From the NCBI RefSeq assembly GCF_015832195.1, contig NC_052028.1, positions 3,887,501 through 3,951,500 of the forward strand: a stretch of DNA of 64,000 bases, read 5' to 3'. The position numbers were made by a program, and so were the translations under genes. Below the pieces are notes generated by a model. It did not search any database and was not told where the DNA came from. It worked only from the letters and a program-made list of their open reading frames with translations. This document shows, piece after piece, positions 55,231 through 64,000 of this stretch (positions are counted from its first letter, which is position 1; the number at the start of each line of letters is the position of its first letter). The DNA comes from Motacilla alba alba (taxonomy: Eukaryota; Chordata; Aves; Passeriformes; Motacillidae).

Positions 55231-58200
55231 ACTATGTGCTCTGAAATTTTATGCTACCTTAGCAAAGATGCTTGCAGTGTTGGAGTCTTGGATGCACAGA
55301 AACCCCCAGGGCAGGAATCTGCTAAGCATCCTGGGCAGGATTTGTTTATCAAGGTAAAAAAAAACCAGCAAACAAAAAACCTTGGGTCAGTTTGGCTTCT
55401 GTGACTTCATTTATACAGACACATTGGGAATCCTTTCTTCTGGATTAGGACTGAGCACAGTCAAATGGGTGTTCTCCCAGTTGCCTGACCTATTCCAGTG
55501 GTGCCAGAGAAGGGGCACCTGTGACAAACTTGCCATGTTAAAGTTTATCAGTGATGGTGAAAAGTCATAAGAGCCCTACAAAGAACTTTTAAACACTGCC
55601 TTTAAAATGTGTTGGCCACTTGTGAGCATGTCTACTCCTGGTGCATTGCATGTTTCAGCCCAAAGCACAGCTGTCCTTCAGCCTTTTCCATCCCCACGGG
55701 CTCTGTCCCCACAGGCAGAGCTGGGAGAGAGATTTCTCCATGAGTGAGTGACCTTTGACCACTGTGGAAACCTACCCCTGCTGGAGATGCATTCACCAGT
55801 CCCAGGTTCACGTCACCATTGTGCCCTGATAAGCAAACTCTGCTGTCCCTGTGGCACTGCTGCTATTTCTATAACACTCAGATGGCTTTTGAAGGAAGCA
55901 AGTTCCCTCAGGTACTGCTGCAATGCACAGCTTCCACTTCATCCTACCTTTTATCTACATTTTAAAGTTTCAGTGCAATAAAGTGAAAAATGTGCTTTTT
56001 AATCCTGCAGCTTTAATGAATGCCTCACTTTAATAACCAAAGAAGATGCTTGAAAGGACAAGAAAATATTAATTCATTATTAATAATTTGTTCAGTCAGT
56101 TTAGAACTTGCTCTGTGCAAATATGCTTCCATCTCTTTAGCCAGGGGCACCATGACATTGGTAAAAACATTGATATTTCTGGTCCAGGCAGTGGTTGTGT
56201 GCCAGAGTCCTCAGTTCCTGCATTCCTTCTTTACTCAAAGGCACAGGGCTCCCTTTCCTTGGGGTTTAAAGGAGCTGAGTTACAGCTGAGGGAATTAGAA
56301 CATGTTCATTTGGGCTTTCTCTCCTCTTTAAAATCTCCCATGTGTGGGCTGGACTCTGGTCCTTGCTGAGCCTGCAGTGACTGCTGAGCATCCTCTGACC
56401 ATAACCAGAGGTCAGAAGATTTCAGTGAGGGGATTATTTGCTGACTTCTGTGTGACAGACACTGCCATGGGAAGTGAAAAAATTAGAATGTAAATCCACA
56501 GGGAGGTAGCTTATGGAATAATGTACAGCATTTAATAAAATAATCAGTAGTAGTACTTCTGGGCCATTGTAAGAATAGGACATTTACATTGAGGTGAGGT
56601 GGGATTCTGACCTGGTTAAAATGCTTCTGATTACCAGGCACTAGGGACAAGCTAAAGGAATAATCTTTGTCTTGGAGTAAATTGTCTTCCAGTTCAGCAT
56701 TTACTGAAAATACTTGGTTTAAATTCTATTTTTCTAATTATGTAGAACCTTCTGAGGAAGACAAATGTATGGTGTGTTTAACACTTCCAAGTACTCTTCA
56801 TCCATGAAGAAATAAATGTAGACTCTTATTTAATATTGCTAATCAAAGCACATGTAGGTTACAGCTGACAGTTGAAAATATTCAATATATGTAAAATTAC
56901 TTCTGTACTGGTATTGTCCTTGGTAAAGTGTTGGTAATGCATCCCAGCCCTAACATTTAGTGTTTGTTTTGCCTTTTTTCCTTTACATCATTCTGTGATT
57001 CAGAAAGACTGAACAAAGAGTGCAAGCTAGAAAGAGCATTGGAACCATATGTGTTATAGTTGTATATAATCTATATCATAATTGTATAAACTTAACAGAT
57101 TGGGATAAGTTTAGTAAGAAAACCACTTTCTGTGTTAGCCACAGTTCCCTGGTATTTAAAGTTGTCTTTCCACAAATTTAATGTTCAAAGAAAGGAAGAG
57201 AGATTGCATCTGAGCTGGGATAAAAACAGGTTCCATTATGAATTCCTTTCTGGAACCAAACAAAAAACTTTGTGTATGGAACTGGGATGAGGATATTCTT
57301 GTGTATTTTTTGACTGACTCTTAGTTTCTGTCTCTTGATTGTTGGTTTTCCACATGACATCTGGAAGTAATGATGTGAATAATATCAGGATGTAAACTTT
57401 CCAAGTCCTATAATGAAGTTAAATTTCCTTTTCTGATAAGATAAGACTGTTTTTTTCATATGACCCATGACACCCTTTTAGCTAATTGTTTTTTCAAAAG
57501 CTTGCTAAGGAGGTGCCATAAATTGAAAAAACTTCTGGGGTAATAAGTCAAGTTTTACTGTCAGGCATACTTTCTCCTCACATAACTGTGCTGGACTTTG
57601 GAGAAAGTCATCATCATTCCCAGCAGTGATGAAATCAAATCATGCTGGAATTTGATGTCCTTTGATTTGAGAGTGCCTCAACAATGAAACAGCAAAGCGT
57701 GGACACATTGGAGTCTTTTGTGCAAGGAGCCACTCCTCCCACTTCCCTGGTCAGCTCTTTTACATTTAATTCAATTTTGTGTGTGCTGACATTGTCAATC
57801 TGAAATTCAGCAGTGCTTGACAGGGAGTCAGAGGAAAGCCGAGTTCATTTCTGGAAGTGGCTTTATGCAAATGAACTCGTCTGGGTCTCTGTAAGGAGGC
57901 AGCTGCTGTTCTCTTCTCAGCTTTGGGAATAAAGCTCAAAAAACACCACAAACACCTTTGAGAGTTGCACTCCCAGGTCTCTCTATGAGTATTTTTGGGT
58001 GTTTGAGCATTAAAAAATGAGTCTGTTCTCAAAGTAGAATCTGGAGGATTTTGTTGTGCAGTGTTTGGGTGGATTCAAGGAAATTAATTCAGCTTGTAAC
58101 TTGTTCAGGCCAGAGTGGTTTGAAAGTGGGAATGAATTCCTAGGAACACTGGTAATTCCCATGAATTGTCTCGATTTTAGCTGTTTTCAGTAAAGGTTTA

Positions 58201-59052
58201 GGTCTTTGGTAGTTGATTTACTGAAACACTCAAAAAAACCCCTAAGTAAGCTGAGCACAATGATTGCGAGTTTAGCTTCTCTTTTGGAAGAATTCACCAC
58301 TTTATGTGCACTTTAGCTGAAAGCTAATTTTGGTTTAGATTTGTGTCGTGTTAGCATGTTTGTTCTGCTAGTATACTTGGGGTTTATTTTCTCTGCTTAA
58401 AGCACCTAAATTCCATTTAAATGCCTTTTTCTAAAGCGTGGCATTATTGAATTATAAACTTCCTGTGCACGGAGAGGGATTCTCAAAGGTGCTTTACCTA
58501 CGTGAATAGTCATTGAAAAGAAGAAATTATTGCTTATCTTCCAGTGAACCTTTTTTTTTTGGTGTGGATAAAGCAGGAGAATGAGGTTTGTAAGGGTGTG
58601 GTGTCATGGTGACCTGAAGAGCTGCTGGGTTTGTGGATCCTCCCAGAAAACAGAGAGCTGCTATTCAACATGTGCATGAATATCCCCACTCGAGAGAACC
58701 ACTTTGTGGTATTACATCTTGCTCTAATAAATCTAGATGTCACATCCACACAGAAAAATGAGTTCTGGCTGCAAACCAGCCTGAAGTGGATCTCCTTACA
58801 TCTGCAGTGTTCCACTGGGACTCTCGGGGCTAAACGATCCATAGCAGGGAAGATCCATAAAGGTGAAGCTGTGGGAGAAAAAGAGAAGCTAAAATATTAG
58901 AAAAAAAGGGAAAAGGTGCATGGAACTCCTCTGTCTTTTGTCTTGGCATTCAGTACCTGTTCCTGCAGTCTGGTGAATATCAGCAGGACAGACATTGCTG
59001 GTCCAGTGTTATAATTTAATTTTAAAACTTCGATTAAAGCTCAAGTACCAGT
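55231..59052. other. Long non-coding stretch, nothing firmly recognised
   Basis: Unique AT-rich sequence. Frames such as 56088-56369 plus, 58534-58842 minus and 58631-58900 plus overlap each other and have no recognisable domain. An octamer ATGCAAAT lies near 57866. Confidence 0.5.
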
Positions 59053-59075
59053 GTGCACCTCTTGCACAGGTGCAC
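59053..59075. repeat. Short perfect inverted repeat with E-box
   Basis: GTGCACCT (59053-59060) and AGGTGCAC (59068-59075) form an 8-bp stem around CTTGCAC. The right arm completes CAGGTG, an E-box word. Function unknown. Confidence 0.65.
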
Positions 59076-62000
59076 TTTTTACCACAGAACAGAATAAAGG
59101 CCCTCTGATAACTGAGCCTGAGCTATAAATGATGTTGTTTTTCTCACTGCAGTGCATTCAAATACTTTGCAACTCATTCCTACCTCACTGGAATGAATGA
59201 AAATTCAAGCTGGTTTTACTATCCACAGATTCTCTATCATTTCTATTACTTTTTATATAGCCACAGGCATGTCTGCAGTGATCATACAAACAAATTGTAT
59301 AATTGGCCTTTTTCAGGAGAACTTGGTAAAAAATAAATCCTAGATCTTTACGCATGTAATTGCTACTTAATCCTAGGAAAAATCTTATTTTCTTAGCTAA
59401 AGTACAGGATCACAGCCTGAATTAAATAAATACTATTGTGATTATTGCTTTCTTTCTACAATGTGATGATTAGGTACACAAAAATATTAACTGGCAGGGG
59501 ATTTTTTCTTTTAATATATTAGTAAATTGCAAAAAAAATCTTTAGTGTAAAAATATTCATCATTAGCAAGATTAAGACAGATCAGTCAAAAGAGAGTCTT
59601 GCTCCAGATGCTGATCAATTATCCAAAGACAGTGCATGTTTTATTCCTTATGATTTCACATGTTTATCTTCTAAAATAAAAACTCATCATAATTAAAAAA
59701 TATATGACCAATGAACTGCAGATTTCTTTTTGTTTAGTGGTCAGGCAGGGCTGTGGAGGCTGCTGTCTCTGTGGGGAGATCAGAGGAGGGTGATATTGCC
59801 TATTGAAGTTTAGAAATGCAACTGCATAGGATTTCTTTCCAGTACAGTTTAACAGACAAAAGCATAAACCCCCAACAGGTCAACAGTATAAAACCAGTGC
59901 TTCTTTAAATTACCTTAAAATAAAGGTACCTCCATATAGCTACATTTCCACTTTAGAAAGTATTAAAATTAATAAGCAGTGAGAGAGCTTTTGAATTCAC
60001 ACTGGTTTAGCAGCAAGAAAATATTGACAAAAATAGAAAGTGACGGGGAGAATCATTCCTTTCTTCTGGTATCAGTTCCCCCTCTCTGAGGTGTGTGGTG
60101 TCCCCACTAAATCACACGAGTGCCTCTGTGTTCTGATCTCACTTCCAGTGCAGTTGGAGCACTTGGACTGCTGTGGGAGCAGCATTGCCCTGGGAGCCTT
60201 TGTTTTGTCAGAGGTCCAGTGGTGCAGGAGAATTCCAGAGGAAAGGTTTTCCTGTCCAAGTGGATCTGTCCCCAGTGGTGCCAGAGCTGTCTCTGCTGGC
60301 AGAGCCCCCTCCCCACACACGGGAAGCCTCGGCAGATGGATGGCACAGGGTGGAATTCCTCATCCGTGGGGCTGACTGGGAAGGGTTTTTCTGTCTCTTC
60401 CCACACTCTCTGGAGCACCTGGAGTCCCATGCTGCCTCTCTTTGTGCTCCTTTGTCTCTTCAATCAAAAGGAAGGATTAATTATATTGATACATTTTCTA
60501 AAGCACTAAACCCCTACATTAAATACTGCTAACAAAGACATCTTCTTGTCATTTATTAGTCAGAACCCTATCCTATTTCTAGTGGGCTGCTTCTCTTCAA
60601 GGGTTTCCTCTGAGTCCACTGGCTGTTACTTTCCAGTTCCTACTCCCTGACATATCCAAAACTGAGTGTGAATACTGTGAGGAAAGATTTTACTTCTGTC
60701 TCTGTGTTCCAAAAGACAAAACAGATGCTGCTTTCTGAAATGAAAGCTCACCATCAGTCTCAAGGTTTTAAAATAGGAGTCTCCTCAATGCTGTCTGATC
60801 ACTATTTGCTGAGCATTTTGGAAATGGCAGGAGAAGGGAGAACTATAAAAGTCATAAAGACAACTGCTGCCTTTGATTGGACATTGGCATTGATTAGTTT
60901 TATAGTTTATTTAAAATGATATAAAAATATTTACTCATCTTCTCAGAGATATTCTGATAGATTTTTTTGATTTTTTGGGTGCATCAACAGACAAATATTG
61001 CTCTGTGTCTCAGTGAAACAAGGTGGGGTTGGATTTTTTTTGTTTTGTTGTTGTTGTTTTAAGCAACCAAGAATTTTAAAAACCTCTAATGCAGAATTAA
61101 GTAATCACAAATGAGTATTCTCTGTTCTTTTAAACATTTAAAAAGATTTCAGCATTGGCTGTGTGATCCCTGTGGTTGTGTCAGGACAGAAGTCATGAAA
61201 CTGCACAACTCCATGCAGCTTGGATCCCTTGAAGGATCTTTATTAACAGATGGCTTTTGAATTGTCCTTGGAGAAGGTGGAAGATGATGATAAAATAATC
61301 ATCTTCTGCTGAGATCTGTTTCCTCTGACTCCTTAGTGAGCACCCCTCTCAAATCTTGAGGCTCTGCTCAGTGTCCTGCTCTCACACTGAAGGTGTGTGT
61401 GACTGGGGTTAGGGGGCTGCCTGGGGCTTTGGGCAAGTGCTGAAACCCAGAAGTACAGAGCTGACATCTATCACTTCCCAGTGCAACTGGATCAACAGAG
61501 AATTCGTGGTGTTTATCTTCTGGAGGCTTAGCAGCAGTGCTTGTGCGGCAGTGCGTGACTGTGTGAAAGCACTGAGCGCTGCTTTAATTGGGATTTTGGA
61601 GCTAAATTCCCTCCTCAAAACAAACAAGACAAAACCAAACCTGTTTCCCCTACAGCCTCCCAGAGCAGGAACTGAGAGCCAGCTGCATTGTATTTAGTAA
61701 AAACACAGTCACCCTGCCCAGGGTGCACAGCATCTGCAGGACCTGCTCTTGTTTTGCAGAACTCAGATGCTTGTCGCCCTCTTTACTTTTCATGCACTAG
61801 TAGGAGGAAGGGATTTTTTTTCCTTTTAGAAAATCAGCAGCAATGCCAAGTTTCCACTGAGTAATGCTTTACAACACTGCTGTTGTTAAGCTCTTGCCTT
61901 GTAGCCCATCAGCAACAACACTTTTCATTTTTCCTTCAGACGAGCTACAAGTTCTGCTTTACAGTAAATACCATTTTTACACTGACCCTGCTGAGAGGGA

Positions 62001-64000
62001 GAATCCATTCCTGCACTGAGGACACAGGTGCTGATGAGTGTCAGACTTGCCACAGCTTGTTCTAATTACTGGTGGAGGGACCTGATTTGGGAAATGCATT
62101 TCCCACCTGGAAGATGATAAATATCTTGAATTTAACTTCCATATTTAAGAGACTCAAAATTTCTGAATTGTCCTTAACTGTTAACTCAGCTATTTTTTAA
62201 TCAGTCTGTAGAACAGGAAAAACTCTAACACTGAACAGTTTTGGAAATACTAGAACACTATCTCCTAGGTAAGAATAATACTTAGTTGTTGAAAATGCTA
62301 AATATTAGTTTTAATTTGAAAAAAAATAAAAGCTGCCATATAATTTTGGCAGAGCAGAAAAAGTCCTTTTGTTCCTTGCTGTAAATGAAATGGATAATAT
62401 TCTGTGCTGGAATTTTTACAGATACAATTAAACTCCTTTTTCCCCCTTATTTCCTTGGTCTTTCTGCCTCATTTTCTCTTGCAGACTCTTCCCGTAGATA
62501 GCACTGGTCCCCCTGCCCAGTCTCTTCTCTGAGTGTAGGAGTTCTCTTCCCTCAACTTTTGTTCTATGATAAAGCTGACTTGTATAATTCCTCACTTTAT
62601 TGACTTGCTTATCTTTTATTACATGTTACTTAGAGATACCTATTATCTTTGGATTATACTCTCTAATTTTCCCCATCTGTTATTCTTTAACTCCTTAATT
62701 GTTTTACTTAATTCAGTAAAACATTGCAGGATAGAGTTTATGTGTAACATGTTGTACAAATTAAAACTAATTCTAATGAGACAAATTGCAGTGACCACAT
62801 TGTTGAGTATGTGACCTTTAGTGGAGCAGTTCAGTCTAGTTTTAGTCCACTTGGAAAGAAAAGTTAGATTGAAGAGCAGTCATTAAACTTTAAAAGTGCA
62901 CAAAAACATCAGGAAGGTTTTATTTTATTTAATTTTAATCCGTGCATTGGACTGAAATGTCTTAAACTCAGGAATCCTAATTTGTGAAAGAATCTAAACA
63001 AGCTACCAACAGGAATGAATTAATTCTCATTTCTCTCAGCTGCACATTTGTAGCCAGAGCAAAGCTGATGGGCACAGTGCTAATTTCTTGGGATTGGTGG
63101 CAGCTGGCCCTTTCTTAAAATCAGGAGTAGTAGCTTTCAGTAGTTCTGTTTTGAAGAGCAGGTGAACAATATTAACTTCCCAGTATTATTCTGGCAAGAA
63201 GAGAGGATAGGAAACAGTTTTATTTTGCCCTCAAGTCCCACATCCAGTCAAAGGAACCAGTGTTTGTCTTATGGTTTTGTACCAGCTGCCACAGAGAGCT
63301 GTGTGTGAGCTCTCCCGACTTACTCCAAGGTGCAGTTGAATTGTGGATAAGCTGAAATGCTCCTGAAGAAAGGAATCAGGTTTGGTAGGCTGGATTTTTC
63401 CTGCATTTTAAGTAAACCATTGGTTCCATGTGTTAATGGTTAATTCTGTGAGTTTGCAGTTTTACTAGGGAATCAACATACAATAAAATACTGGGGAAGA
63501 TAAAGGTTTGGCTGTGCAGAATTTGCTCTGGGTGACTTGTTCTTTAAGTCTTTGCATTAAACTCTTTAGACATTAAGGGCAAGCTGAGTTCTTTATTGGA
63601 TAAAACTGCATGGCGATCTCTCAGCCCATTTGAGTGGGGGAAATAATTAAAGATTAGTGTTCAACCACATTAAATACTTCTTAATCAAGCTGTTTTTCAG
63701 GCAGTTGGAAAAAAATAGTCTTTTTAAATTTTCAAATCTGTGTATTAAAAAAGGTTGGGAAACTAACTGGTAAATCCTCAAAGGGTGTTTTGGGTTTTTT
63801 TGTTGTTTGAAAAGGAAGAAAACCTAAGCATAATGCCATCACTGCTGATTTTTTTGGTTTTCATATAATAGATGTTATTTTCAGTACCTTTGTAATTTTG
63901 CAAGTTGTATTTAAGTAGTTGGTTTAATGTTTTAGATCTGTAGTTCAAATGAAGATTCATTCTGTGGATGTTCGTAGGGTCTGTGTTCCAATTAAGTGAT
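59076..64000. other. Long non-coding stretch, nothing firmly recognised
   Basis: Unique sequence, AT-rich except for a GC-richer patch at 60090-60440, where four frames of 80-129 codons are open on both strands without a recognisable family. A GTT-type simple tract lies at about 61041-61060. No exon, RNA gene or transposon end recognised to the end of the window. Confidence 0.5.

Noticed and set aside
1..64000. CRISPR arrays, operons, prophage or bacterial defence systems
   Set aside because: There is no dense coding, no spacer-repeat pattern other than the contiguous minisatellite, and the transposons are vertebrate CR1 and LTR types.

Overview
This is a 64-kb non-coding window of a vertebrate nuclear genome, most likely a bird. 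It is AT-rich and repeat-poor. The only clear interspersed repeats are short, decayed 3' ends of CR1 LINEs (41.4, 45.6, 48.7 and 54.1 kb) and one solo LTR (26.3 kb). CR1 as the dominant LINE, with no mammalian-type SINE or L1, points to a sauropsid and best fits a bird. The species cannot be read from this. No operon, bacterial gene, tRNA, rRNA, CRISPR array or recognisable protein-coding exon was found. Outside the minisatellite, open frames reach only about 160 codons and none resembles a known protein family by eye. The window is therefore intergenic (a gene desert) or lies inside a very long intron.

Layout. 1-15.9 kb: mostly unique AT-rich DNA, with a 58-bp imperfect palindrome packed with TGACA/TGTCA sites (1.05 kb), a pair of diverged copies of an unidentified repeat (2.8 and 4.1 kb), and a GC-rich patch with a CTCF-like motif and micro-duplications (4.2-4.5 kb). 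15.93-17.51 kb: a large G-rich minisatellite of about 88 units of 18 bp. Because the period is a multiple of three and stop codons are rare in the unit, it keeps several frames open on both strands; these are artefacts. 17.5-26.3 kb: unique sequence with one CA/TA microsatellite. 26.30-26.74 kb: a solo LTR with a TGTAG/CTACA terminal inverted repeat and a 6-bp target duplication.

26.75-32.3 kb looks regulatory. A GC-rich stretch leads into two dense CpG clusters (27.52-27.60 and 27.74-27.80 kb) around an AT-rich core that carries an OTX-SOX-OTX-like arrangement, followed by several homeodomain-motif-rich blocks. 32.3-64 kb: unique sequence with the four CR1 remnants, a helically phased A-tract/G-quadruplex tract abutting a CR1 (41.3 kb), a perfect 25-bp triple tandem repeat (44.1 kb), a perfect POU-dimer (MORE) palindrome next to a CCACGTGG E-box (47.9 kb), and further motif clusters.

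No genes work together here. If the window has a function, it is most plausibly long-range cis-regulation of a developmental gene outside it. That is inference from motif density and from the absence of coding sequence; cross-species alignment would be decisive.
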